In this document: positions 11,601-23,125 of the stretch, one piece after another
Position numbering within the stretch: the stretch's first letter is position 1
Layout of the letters: each line of letters begins with the position of its first letter
Origin: Chaetorhynchus papuensis
Taxonomy: Eukaryota > Chordata > Aves > Passeriformes > Rhipiduridae
DNA: 64,000 bases
Direction: 5' to 3'
Assembly: GCA_013396525.1 (NCBI GenBank)
Contig: VWYX01000366.1
Span: 477,630 to 541,629, forward strand
Translations under genes and position numbers: made by a program
The notes under the pieces: model-generated
Told to the model about the DNA's origin: nothing
The model's input: only the letters and a program-made list of their open reading frames with translations
Databases searched by the model: none

Positions 11601-13270
11601 TCAGAAAGCAGGTGCATACAGACAAACCACAGGCACTGGTTAGTCTTCAGACCACAGGCTTTTTTGGTACAGTACAGAGAATAAATTGATTTCCCATGAT
11701 GAGCACTATTTATTTTAATACTGATATGCCCATTCAGTTCATGGCAAAGTTTTGCTGTAGAGAAAAAATGGAGCCACACTGCAAAAGGGTACACAAGACT
11801 GCATAAGTTTAGCTCCCTGTTCTTTTTAGCTGCTTTTCCTGCTTTTCTGTGCCTTTCTGTGAAACCTTGAAGATAAAATTGTTTTGCATGTTTTGGGCTG
11901 TAATTCGTGGCTATTCTCCAGCTGATAGCAAATTGCTGTTTGCATCTGTTATGGTTGTGTGCCCAGTGTGTGATTTTACACAACTGCTGTGGCCCGTACT
12001 GTTTCAGTGGAAGTGAATTTTATTGACTTTTACTAAAAATTGACTTTGGGACTTCACCTAACTGGAAAGTAAATTGATTGATGCTGACACTCCTTTATTA
12101 CAACCTCTAGCTCCATGCAGATTCATATTAGAAATGCTTTTGCCTCCACCACAAACCCACTCTTTCTCTTATTCTTTCTTTATTTTAAATTAGAAATCTT
12201 GCATAAAGATCAGATGAACATATGGTTCACCTCATAAATGTATAACAATCAGCACTGTTTTTTCCCCCAGAATTTTCAGGCAAATTTGACAATGCCTTCT
12301 TACTTAAACACTATTAGTTTTGACAAGGCTTCTCAGTTAAACGTCAAATTGCACACAAACATCAGAACGCTTTCTGTGAAAAGTTGGTTAGGGAATGCAC
12401 CTCTGTAACGTACCAAGGAGTCCACAGGAGTCTTGAGCCCATTTCCATTTTCCATTTCCTTCCCTGTTTCCTCCTATTAGATATTTACTAAGAATAGATG
12501 ACTAATCTTCAGTGAGTTTATGGCCAGCAGTTCCTGACCTGTTCCTGGTTAGCTTTCAGTGGCTTAAGCAGCGCTGTGATTAATTGTGCTGATAAGAGAA
12601 GTGGAAGCTTCTTTCCTTCTGCCTGCCAAGCTTAACACAGCAGTGAATCCGAAGAACAAGGCAGGAGTAAAGAATTGATATTAAACCCTGTGGAAATGAT
12701 CCTGTGCTGTCTCTGCTAAGGATTTTCTGAAACAGAATTAAGTTTGTTCACTTACTTCACTACATAGGTGCTGCAGCAGAGCACATACATTGCATGCAGA
12801 TACACAATGTAAGGATATAAAAGAAGCTGTTGCTGGTCTTTTACATCATAATTTTTACTTAGTACTGTGTGGTGTTGAATGAGGGTAGGTAAAGCATTCC
12901 ACTGAACATACATATTTTCCTTACTTTTACCCCCTTTCCCTACACTTATAATGTACTTTTTAATTTTGTAACAAAGTTTTCCCAGATTTCTACATGGCTC
13001 ATTAGTGCTAATTTACCACATGGGACCCTGGAGAGTGGGAAAGAGAGATTCAGAAGATCTAGCTGTAACCCAGCAAAGGAAGGTTTTCTAGATCCCCTGT
13101 CGTCCAGCTGCTTTGTATACCGTTTTGGGGGCTATCTTCTAGGATTTCCTCTGTATTCTTTTAGGGTTACCTGACCCCATAAAATCACTCTTCCTTGTAC
13201 TAGAATTTACTTCTGTGTCTCCAGAAATGTCAGATTGGTGGTTGTCAGGTCTGAGAATATAAATCTATCA
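8654..13270. other. AT-rich non-coding stretch
   Basis: It contains a T14 run at 8944-8957, and perfect POU octamers ATGCAAAT at 8978-8985 and 9652-9659. The 160-codon minus-strand frame at 11501-11983 shows no recognisable domain. The interval near 9300-9720 is rich in ATTA/TTAAT words and might be a conserved element, which only alignment could show. No gene was recognised. Confidence 0.5.
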
Positions 13271-13287
13271 CTTTCTAGAGAGCTCTA

Positions 13288-13307
13288 TTTTTTTTTCTTT
13301 TTTTTTT
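13288..13307. repeat. T-rich mononucleotide tract
   Basis: Nine T, one C, then ten T. It is a simple low-complexity tract followed by GTACAAGCAG; no retroposon body was recognised. Confidence 0.8.
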
Positions 13308-14253
13308 GTACAAGCAGTACAAAAATTCTTTCCTCGCAATGCACTGCAGCCCACAAATTCACCTTTTCAAGACACCACACTCTGGTGCCATTTCTAACTT
13401 AATTAGTCCTTTTTACAATCCCGCTTCTAAGCCCTTGGAACCTAAAGCTTGGGAGATAATTATTTTCATCCCTGAAGAGAGGTCTTTCAAAATCCCTTTG
13501 CATCTTGTGGGTTAAGTGTTTAATGTTTCAGCTGGAGATTGGTTAGCGCAGGAACAGAAACTGAATGGAATGCCTTGTGTTCAGTGCCCATCCATTTTAA
13601 ATAATTTTCCTTTTGGTTCAAAACTTCCTTTTTTTTTAATATATAAAAAATGTATTTAGAGTTTGCAGTGAAGAGGAACTAGAGATTATTTTTCCCTTTC
13701 AGCTGGAATAAGAATAGAAGTAGTGTCTGGCTGATAATGGATCTGCAGCAGCACAACTCCAAGGCCTTTATTGTCTGTGTTTTTCATTAAGTGATGTATG
13801 TCTTCCCAGTAATACAGAAATGCTAACAAAGGAGTGTTGTCAAGTGTGAAGGAGAAAATTGATTCAAATCTATTTTTGGAGTCAAATAAATTTTCTTGAA
13901 ACATTAAAAATAAAAAATTACTCCATGCTGACAAGAAGTCGTAAAAAATTGGTCTGTTGAGGTAACTTATATGTGTGTACACACAGAGACAGGTATTCTG
14001 GTCTGGCTTTTTAGTTTGAGACAGTTATAAAAGTGATTGAATACAAAGGGAGTTGTTTGGGAGCACTGCTTCAGTGAATCAAAACTATTAGGGATTTTAC
14101 TGTTGTGAAAACAGGATTTATTTAATAGGCCTCTCCAAAGTGTTTTTCCCCTCTGCCTCCAAGCCAGAGTGGACACTGGCATGTGAGATGATTGCAGGCT
14201 GTGAATTTTCAAAGAGGTTTAAAGTAACAAGACCACCCCAGTTGCTCTGCTAA

Positions 14254-14268
14254 TGCTGCTGCTGCTGC
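14254..14268. repeat. (TGC)5 trinucleotide repeat
   Basis: Five perfect TGC units followed by CCTTCGAAAG. It is a short microsatellite in non-coding context. Confidence 0.9.
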
Positions 14269-14452
14269 CCTTCGAAAGAATTCTGTGTTTGAATTGCAGA
14301 GGCAGCATAGTAATTGAGGAGACTTGTTCAGGAAACAACTTATGAATGTTTCCTTACCCGAGAGCTCTTTGGTCAAGAACATGAAAGCAAATGTAGCTTA
14401 AAGAAACCTAGTAAAAACCTTAATGTAACACCACTGATTTTCTGATTTGTGC

Positions 14453-14467
14453 TTTTTTTTTTTTTTT
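14453..14467. repeat. Poly(T) run inside a pyrimidine tract
   Basis: Fifteen T followed by CTG and further pyrimidines (TTTTTTCCCCCC) to about 14490. It resembles a strong polypyrimidine tract, but I see no exon-like sequence after it. Confidence 0.8.
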
Positions 14468-17400
14468 CTGTTTTTTCCCCCCTTTTCTTCTATTTTAATG
14501 TATTTTCTAACAAATTACAGTATTCCACCCATTGCCTAAGTAGTTTAAAAAAACCCTATTGAGCAATTAAACAGGTTCCCAACAGCTTCAGTTACAAAGC
14601 CATTGGGCTGCATGGAGAATATGCTGGCAACAAAAAACTGATATAATTTAATGAGGTGTAACTGAGTAATTTGGGGCATCCAGCAGGTTTTTTGCTATAA
14701 AGGGCTACATCAGAAGGTCTCTTTAATAAGTACCCTGTGATTGGCTTTTGGAGTTGTCCTCACAGAGCAGTTTTGAAATGCATTGTGGTGATGCTGATCT
14801 ATGGGCCCTGAGCTCCTGCTTTTCACTCATTTAATTAATTAGAGAAAAACAGAGCCAGAGGATAAGTGACTCTAAGGTGTCATACTTTCTTTTCACGTTG
14901 TAATACTTGCAAACAACTTGAACAGGGAGAAGGTGACCTTGCTTGTAATTGTAACATTCCTTATTTTTTTAATATGAAGAAAAATCTTTTGTCCTTTACA
15001 TTCACATGATCTTACGGGTAGTCAGTTGCTTTAGGTTTGGATTTTTCTGTTAGGATGTTAAGATGGTTGTGTCCATCTTCTGTTGCAGAAGTGGTCATAA
15101 GTTTCCTGAACTCGTGTGCCGTTACAGTAATAGCATTGTTTTGAGAGCACTTTTAGTGTTGCACACTTTGTGACACTGCTTATGTACTCGGTGGGTCTGA
15201 AAACATCTGTGATGTGGTTATTAAAAGGGACAATAATGGCCACTAAACCGAAAACTACTGCAAAAAGAGATCATTTTTGCCCTATTATTTTTCAAATACT
15301 AAATTGAAATGCATTGATCCATGTAATGGCCATTTCTCTGGTGTGAACTGCCACCAGGTCTGTTTTTTCTCGTCAGTGCGATGTGAGTCCATAAAGCCCT
15401 GGCTTTGATCAAGGCTTCACCACTTTGGAGGGCCAGATGTCTGGAAGAGTCCTTCCTAGAAAGCAAGTCCACCTCATCAAATGTACTCACGTCTTCCCCA
15501 GAAAGAGAGAGACCTCTCCCAGAAGAGTGCCCACATCCACTGCCCTCCCAGACCAGCTGCTGCGCTCACTAGCTTTCCTCATCCACTGAGCAAGAGCGAG
15601 GCAGCAAGCAGGGAATTTCTGCCTTAGGGAAGTGTGAAATACAGATTTAACTCTATGGTGCCTAGTACAGGCTGTTCATATATATTATAGTGTGTGTGAG
15701 TGAGGATGGGTAACGGGTGTACTGGAAGCTTCCTGTGTCCCATATTTTTAACCCCTGCCAAAGGATGTCGATGAAATCACTGCAGTGAGCAAAGGTGGCA
15801 CTCCCAAAACATCAGAAGCTTTTGAAATACAAATCATGCCAAATAGCAGGTAGCTAATGGGACGGCTCTCCACAAAATGGTAGTTTTTAGTCCTGGTCTG
15901 TTTGATCAGTTTGCTACCAAAATATGTTCTGCTTCCAAGATGTGCCCAGTAGTTTGAATCAGTATGGTACTTTGGTACCATCACTTCATCACTAATATTT
16001 GAGATATTTGTTTCTAAAATTTACACTGTTGTCTTTTGACAATTTGAATTATATTTTTACTGCTGTGTTTTGACCTCACTGCCTTCCAAGCCCTAACTAT
16101 TTTGTAAATGATTCTTCCTAGTACTTTATAGAGAAGGTCCATAGGTAACATTTTCTCATCATATTAATGAATATTGCAAAAAGAAATCGGTTTCTTTACC
16201 TTAACCTTGATGACTGAACCTTAAAAGAGCTGTGTTCATCAACACCCAGCTGCTTCAATATTTATGCTGAAACAATATCTTGTGACTGGAACTCCTTTTA
16301 GAGAAGTGTGGTTTATAATCCAATAACTTCAAGTGTTGCAGGATGAAAGGAGATCTGGTACTTTTGACAGTGTACTCAAAACACCACCTAGTATAAACCA
16401 AGCCTGAATGAGGGTTTAGGTGGCTATGTCTCTTTACCTGCGAGCAGTTGCTTTTAAAAAGCATTGTATTTCAATCAGATAGTAAAACAATAAAGATCGA
16501 CATCTGCTTGCGCACATAGGCCACTATGGAAACCGTGCTGGAAAAGCTGCTTGGAGGTTAGCTTGATGATGTCTGCTTCCTTGTTTGATTTTGAGAGTTT
16601 TTTCCAAGTGTAGATGCTCAAGTTATGTACAGATACAAATGCAGTTAGAAGTACTGCAGTCAGGCTGTTGAAACAATACACACAGTTTAAGCAGGAAATA
16701 CGTTTTGCATGGGCAGCTACTTGAAATGTATTGCAAGTGCTTTTTAGGCACCTATGGAAAAAAAAAGCTGACAGAAAAACAAAAGTTTGGCATTGCTCAC
16801 TCTAATAGCTGAAAGCCTGGGGTTGGAGCCAAAGGTCTGAAATAGAAACAGGCAACATACAGTCTTTTTTGGTGAGTAATATAAAGCCTCTGTTAGATTT
16901 CCTAACTCAGATCAGTCCTAAATATAATAGCAGGTGAACTAGCAAACAGTGGAGGAAAACTCGTGAAAGAAGGAGAAAATGAGCTGCATTTTTCTTGGTA
17001 AGCTCTATCAGAGAACTGACTCACTCATGAAAACTGGTTAAACCAGGATGCTTGAGCCTTCAGGAATTAGATGCCTTTACAGGCATCTGTTTAAGGGAAA
17101 CCCACACCTTTCATTTAAAAAAAAAAGCCATTCTACTTTATGGGCCAAGTTGTCTTATCCAGAAAACTTTGATCAAAAACTTTGGTGGTTCTTCAAAGCT
17201 GATCATAACCACTGTGGGTAGAAAGCCAAAGTGAAAAGTATGTGAAAGTTTTTCATACCTCCTGCTTTCCTTTTAGTTGGAAATGCCAGAGAAGGGACTT
17301 TCTCATTTCCCGTGTGGTTGTTTCCCCCGTTTCTCATCATATTTGGAGTCCTTGGTGAAAAGAGAGTTGTGGTTCATGATTGTGAAACCTTTTTCTTGTT

Positions 17401-18186
17401 CAGAGAGCAATGTGACCTGAGCAAAAGGCTGATCTATGCTAAGAAATAGGTGATACTGTTATTCCTTCTGTGTTTTTCCACCACTAGCACAATTTTGGGC
17501 TTGGCACTGAGAAGTACGGAGGCTGTAGTCTACTACAAATGCCCTCATCTCGTCTGTGCTAAATGGAAGTAAATTATGCTTGGTATCTCACAGGACTTGC
17601 CTTCCTACCCTGGTTTAAAAGAGGGGTGGAGGAGGTTCCAGGAGGTCTTTCTGCTGCCTTTTTCATCCCCTGCTTCAGAAACAAATTAATTTGGGAAAAG
17701 TCATGAGTGGTATCAGAGAGGGGCAAAACTTTACCCTGTCCAACCTCCCCCCTGTAAAGTCAAGGAAAGCACTGTTGGTATGTGAAATCAGTCAGTTCAA
17801 GGGGGCATTTAAGTGCTCTCCACTAATCCGAAACTGTCTCGGGAAGGTTTATGAAACTCCAGAAAGGCAGCTGTAAGATTGTAGAGGGTGGGAAGACCCA
17901 AGAAACTGGGTGGAGTTGTGAGAAAATTTTAAGAATAGCTGGCAATTAATCTTAGCTCCTGGGACTTAGGGACTTTCCAATGCTGGCAGGTCTCAGTATG
18001 TGTGTTGTTATTCAGGCTGCATGCCAAGAATATTTAATGCTGACTGCTGAGTGTGTTGGAGAAAAGTCATTGTGCAGACACTGTCACTCAAAGGAAATGC
18101 GCCACACCATAATCATTGGTTCAGCAGTCATTTTGCAGACAATGAACACTGACATTTGGATACCAAATGGAACAAATAGCAAAAAA

Positions 18187-18201
18187 GGTGGGTGGGTGGG
18201 G
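18187..18201 (+). other. Candidate G-quadruplex motif
   Basis: GGTGGGTGGGTGGGG has four G tracts separated by single T. The first tract is only two G, so a two-tetrad fold is certain to be possible on paper, and a three-tetrad fold would need the AAAAAA-flanked end to shift. Single-base loops favour folding. Confidence 0.5.
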
Positions 18202-18846
18202 AAACCTTTGACTTTTTGCTAGTTAAGACCATTAAATCTGTTAGTATATATTGTCTGTACGTGGGTCCTGAAATGCTGTTGCAGTTTTGATAATGGCAGT
18301 GCTGTGAGAGGGTGTTGGGGCATACAGGGAAAAGCTGATAGTTGAAATAACAATGGCCCTTTGTGGTGAAACCCCCCCGCCATGTGTCACTTTCCTGAAA
18401 AAATGTACAACATAAAGCAGTAAAACCAGAGGAGAATTAATAAAGGGTGACAGAAAAGAGGAAAACTGAGTCTGGATATAATGTAAATATGCGAGTTGCC
18501 CTGCAGATTTCAACTGAGCCTGGACTTCAGAGCTTATTTTGTGTAATATGCTACCTGTCAGCTGTGACAGGCTGGGATGTGCCCTTCCCACTGCAATATG
18601 TCAGTGAGGGCTTATGAAATGAGCCTATTTAGAGAGCTGGGCGGAGTGGGGAGTCTGACTGCGCAAATGAAGATATGGGGGTCTCTTGCTGAACTGAGCC
18701 AAGCAAAGACGCAGAGCTATGGGAAATGTGTGAACATGGCCGTGCTGTTGCCCCACAAATGTCCATGTGAGGAGCTTCCAAGGCACCTCGTCAGCACCAG
18801 GGCCACCCATGCTGTGCACTGCACGGGGTGCCCCTGACACTAAGCA

Positions 18847-19090
18847 GCGATGCTGGCGCTTCCTGGAACCTTGCCTGCACCCGCCGCATCCCGCCTGCCA
18901 CCCTCCAGCCCTGCCAGCGCGCTAAGGCAGCTCCAGGAGAAGGGGAGAAGCAGGAGACAGGCAGAAAGGCAAACACACTGCAGCGAGCAGCAGCCTCTCA
19001 ATGGCTGCTGCAGGGCCAGTTGGCTGTCTTATCTTTGAGACTTGACTTGATAACCCCGGCGCCAGCGCCGGTCTCTTGCAGATTATCAGC
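18847..19090. promoter_or_regulatory. GC-rich block with palindrome and GATA motifs
   Basis: This block stands out from its AT-rich neighbours by several CpG (for example near 18850-18930) and by the inverted repeat CCGGCGC (19056-19062) and GCGCCGG (19065-19071), separated by CA. Three GATA-type words (WGATAR) surround the palindrome: AGATAA on the minus strand at 19029-19034, TGATAA on the plus strand at 19048-19053 and TGATAA on the minus strand at 19083-19088. The cluster suggests a short enhancer or promoter-like element. No transcript or coding exon was recognised beside it. Factor assignments are by motif only. Confidence 0.35.
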
Positions 19091-22000
19091 CAGTCACTGC
19101 CTCAGATGTGCAGGACAGGATCACTGCCACACTTTGTCGCAGTCCTTGAGGGAATACGTGTAGTGCTCCAGGCCACTTTGAGAATGGCCTCAATTATTAA
19201 TAACCATTATGATTTTTTTCTGTCCGACTCTGAAGTCTTGCTGATCATCATGGATTATTTATTCCCCGTAGTGCCGATTGCACCAGTTCTGTATCATCAG
19301 CCCTCTAGCGCCTACCCTTCTGGCTGGAATCCTTTTTCCTATGCAATACCCCCTGTTAGACCACAGGTGTAGTGATCTGTATTCCCTGTTCTCTGCACTG
19401 TAGATGCAGCCACAGTCTTGTGGCTTCAGGAAGTTCAGCCATGTCCTTAGTTTATTCAGGGTGTGTTTGTGGTAAAGGACAGGTAAAGGATGTGCAGGGC
19501 TCAACTTTGCTTGTGCCTCAAGGTTGTGTCCCGTGGAGGTTGTAGTGATATTAATGGTATTTTTCACTCGGTCCTTTTGGATGTTCAAGACATTCCTCTC
19601 CTCATCCAACTGGTGGTGATGTGTTTCCCCTCCTGCTGCTTTTCAGTGATAGCTTGATGCATGTCCATCATCATCATGGCTTCCTTCCCAAAGACCACGT
19701 GAGGAAGCTTGTTTTGAAGGCAGGATCACCTCCAGCTCGGAGAATTACTATTCCTGGTCTTGTGAAAGCTATCTTTTTTTATCCATCATTGGAATACAGC
19801 CTGTATGTATTCTTATGACAGCCTTTACCTCACAAAGAGATCTTATTTCTGCCTGAAAAATACTGCCTAGCTAGAACTGGTTGGGTATTTTTCAGACAGA
19901 TAGGTACATGGGTGTGGCCACTGCAGGTTGTTCCTCTGACTTGGCAGTGCTGTGCACACTGCGTGGCTGTGGCTGTGACAGTGCAGGCCTTACCCAGTCT
20001 CCAGCGTTCACCACACAAAGCTGACTCACGGCAGGCTCTGCGGGAGGCAGTCTCAACTGTGACTTCTCTGGGATACCAGTTATGTGGAACTTTCATGGAG
20101 GTCTCCCAGGGCATGGGACATTCCTGAGGCTTATTGATGGAGCAATGAAGGCCCCTTCATGTTTTTGTCACTCCAGGATGCCACCAGAGCACTCTGCAGA
20201 AGCAGCTGAGGAAATCAGTTCTAGCAAGAAGAATGATATGGGAGAAGCTTAGGCCAAATAAAGGAGCAGATTAAGAGGAGATTGGAACAAATGGTCAATG
20301 TAGAAAACCTCCAGAGTGAGATTTAGACACTGAACGGAGTGGATAAAGGGAATGAACAACAAAGACATGTTCACAGACACTGACAGCAGTAAGTGTCCAA
20401 GTTTGTTGTTCACCCTTCCCTTAATTGTCTTTTCTTCTGCCTAAATAGGAAGAATAAATGTATTCCCTATTTTACACCACAGAATTACACTGCAGAGAAA
20501 ACCAAACATAACAATGCTGGGCTGGAGAAAAAACTCCTGGGCCAGAGACCTTGACTGAGGGAAATAAGTCCACAAGGGGTTGAGAGTGCTCTTAATGGGT
20601 AATGTTAAACCAGTCTAAAGGCTTAGTGCCTTCAAAAAGGCTATTCCCTTGCTGCATTCCTTTGCTTCTGCAGTGAGCAGGAGTTACACTAGCGGGAAGG
20701 GTCTCATTGTTTAAAGGTCTTTGTGTCTTCAGAAGTTTTTTTAGCCCCAGGAGCAGGAAGCTGGAGTATGAGGCTGGGGAAGCTGGACCCCTGCTTTAGG
20801 TGGTGGTTTGCTACTGGAAGAGCCAAACTGGTTCTGCTGTGCAGAACCAAACTCTCTCTTCAGCATCACTAAAACTCTCAGAGCAGGTTCCCATAGGAAC
20901 AGTGGAGGTGTAGACACCCCCAGGCACCCAGTGCTCTGAGGTTTAGGTTTACTCCTGGAGGGGTGGAGGCTTGTCTTCAAAGCCAAGACCTGAAGCAGGC
21001 CATGTAGGTTAGAGAGGAGAAGAGCTCCAGAAGAAAGCTGAACACCAGGAGTCGAATGTGATAATAGGAGCATTTTTAATGTTGAAGTCTTACTGTGGGT
21101 TCCACTGTGTTTACACATGGCTAATTTGTAACACTGTTTTCTTTGCTTGTTGAAGATAGCCCCAACACAGCCATAAAAGCAGATAAAATAATTTATAGAG
21201 AATGTGTGTGCACATTACATTTGAAAAATAACCTATGGGCTTTGTGGTATATAAAATGTTAACTGAATGCTTGTATAAAATTGGCATCTGGTGTCATCAT
21301 CGAGACAAGATTACAGACAGTGATGAGACAGTGATGTCACTAATGCTACTGACGTGTGAGAAGAAGCAGCAGGAATTCTTCCCTTCCGTGTCACCAAAGT
21401 CTGAGCACATGGTTAAAGCCAGAGAAGAGTGTGTCAGGGAAGAGCACAAGAGAACGCTGATTTTCTGTAATATTTTTATGTTGAGTTTTTCCCATTTATT
21501 TTCCTACAAAGAGGTTGGTTTATTTCACCTTGAGGCTGAAACTGGCTGTAATTTCCAAGGACAGTAAATTTGTTGTCTGCAGTACAAGCAATAGTATTTT
21601 CCAAAAAAATATCCTTGCAAGGCTTGTGAATACAAGAATTTGGAGATGCTAATTTTCTGGGATGTGTAGGGACAGTGTAAGTGGAATCAGTATTCAAAAT
21701 TCAGTTGGAGTAAATATGGCATCACCTTGACACCCCTATGAGAAAACCCCAGCATTCTGTGTTATAAGTACAGGTAGCCCTGCTACCAGAAGAGATTCCT
21801 CAAACACAGGCAGAGAGGGGGACTCAGCCTGAGCTTTGGGTATCTTTTAAAAGAACCCTTGTTTCTGAGTGTGCTGCACTCCTGCCCCCACGGATGTCTT
21901 CTGCTTTAAGTGCTTTGCTGCCTAGCACTGAAGGAGGAGGGAGCAGCATTGCTGAGGACAGGAGGTTAAGGAGTAACCTGATTGGGGAAGAAGCCAAACT

Positions 22001-22565
22001 AAACAAAGGTTTAGAAATATCGCTGAAAATAGTATAACTTACCATTTTCCTCTGCCAGTGGCTGACACACCACATTTTTTGTTCTTTAAAACCACAGTGA
22101 ACCATTTCCAAAAAAGGAAGTGTAACCTCTGTTTTCTACACTTCTGTCCTTCCCCTCATCCGGGGAAAACCTCTCCTTGCTGTATTTCTCATGACACATT
22201 TGACTGGAGGGTTTCTTCACAGAGTTTCTGCTGGGGGCTGTTTGTTTTATCTTTCATTTTGCAGCAGATTACAGACCTGTATGCTGCATAGATTAGAGCT
22301 GGCAAATTTTGCCACTGACTTCTTTAGGCACAGATAAAATGCCTTAGTATCCCCCCCATGTCTATACTTACAGCAAAATTTTAAAATGTCTGTTAATGGG
22401 AGCCCTGAGTGATCTCTGCATTTCCTTTGCTCCTCAGCTGGCCATGTGTGCTCTCTAATGAGACTCACGAATATTAAAAGTGGAATTTGGAGCAGGGCAG
22501 AGGCCAGCCTAATAAATCTGCTGTGAGTTCAGGCCCTGTGGTGATGTGGCTGCACCCGGGGGGAG
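19091..22565. other. Non-coding stretch before the assembly gap
   Basis: Mixed composition with no recognised repeat. Open frames, including 19076-19372 plus, 19259-19609 minus and 20741-21118 minus, overlap on both strands and have no recognisable product. Confidence 0.5.
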
Positions 22566-22920
22566 NNNNNNNNNNNNNNNNNNNNNNNNNNNNNNNNNNN
22601 NNNNNNNNNNNNNNNNNNNNNNNNNNNNNNNNNNNNNNNNNNNNNNNNNNNNNNNNNNNNNNNNNNNNNNNNNNNNNNNNNNNNNNNNNNNNNNNNNNNN
22701 NNNNNNNNNNNNNNNNNNNNNNNNNNNNNNNNNNNNNNNNNNNNNNNNNNNNNNNNNNNNNNNNNNNNNNNNNNNNNNNNNNNNNNNNNNNNNNNNNNNN
22801 NNNNNNNNNNNNNNNNNNNNNNNNNNNNNNNNNNNNNNNNNNNNNNNNNNNNNNNNNNNNNNNNNNNNNNNNNNNNNNNNNNNNNNNNNNNNNNNNNNNN
22901 NNNNNNNNNNNNNNNNNNNN
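22566..22920. other. Assembly gap, 355 N
   Basis: Undetermined bases. The left flank ends in the GC-rich CACCCGGGGGGAG and the right flank begins ATTATAAAAGG. Open frames reported across it are artefacts of unknown bases. The size may be an estimate. Confidence 1.
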
Positions 22921-23040
22921 ATTATAAAAGGTTAATGCCTTAATGTGGAAGCCTCTTCCAGAAAGACAAAGCAATCCATTTTTCTCCTTCTGGTACAGCC
23001 AAGATTTTATGCTGACCAAGCTCTAACTTCAAAGCTGACC

Positions 23041-23125
23041 CTTCTCTGAGCAGGGGACAGGGCCTGCTGACCCTGGGAGGTCCCTTCAAACCTGAATATT
23101 CTGTAATTCAGTGATTCTGAGAACT
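23041..23125 (+). mobile_element. CR1 LINE 3' end fragment (plus orientation)
   Basis: TCTGAGCAGGGG, a diverged spacer, GGGAGGTCCCTTCAAACCTG and then ATTCTGTAATTCAGTGATTC correspond to the sense 3' end of a CR1 element (typically GAGCAGGGGGTTGGAC, AGAGGTCCCTTCCAACCT and ATTCTGTGATTCTGTG). It is 5'-truncated, as most avian CR1 copies are. Its 5' part may extend towards the assembly gap, but 22921-23040 shows no clear match. Confidence 0.85.

Larger units (their letters stand above)
13310..18840. other. AT-rich non-coding stretch
   Basis: Contents seen: a 14-bp perfect palindrome TGTGTGTACACACA at 13972-13985, a (TGC)5 run at 14254-14268, a 15-T run at 14453-14467 inside a longer pyrimidine tract, a TTAATTAATTA word at 14831-14841, and a G-rich GGTGGGTGGGTGGGG at 18187-18201. 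Open frames are short and without recognisable products. Confidence 0.5.

Noticed and set aside
11501..11983. 160-codon open frame on the minus strand
   Set aside because: No domain, no codon bias and no splice or promoter context; treated as chance.
22474..23019. Open frames of up to 181 codons running through the gap
   Set aside because: Most of their length is unknown bases; they are artefacts.
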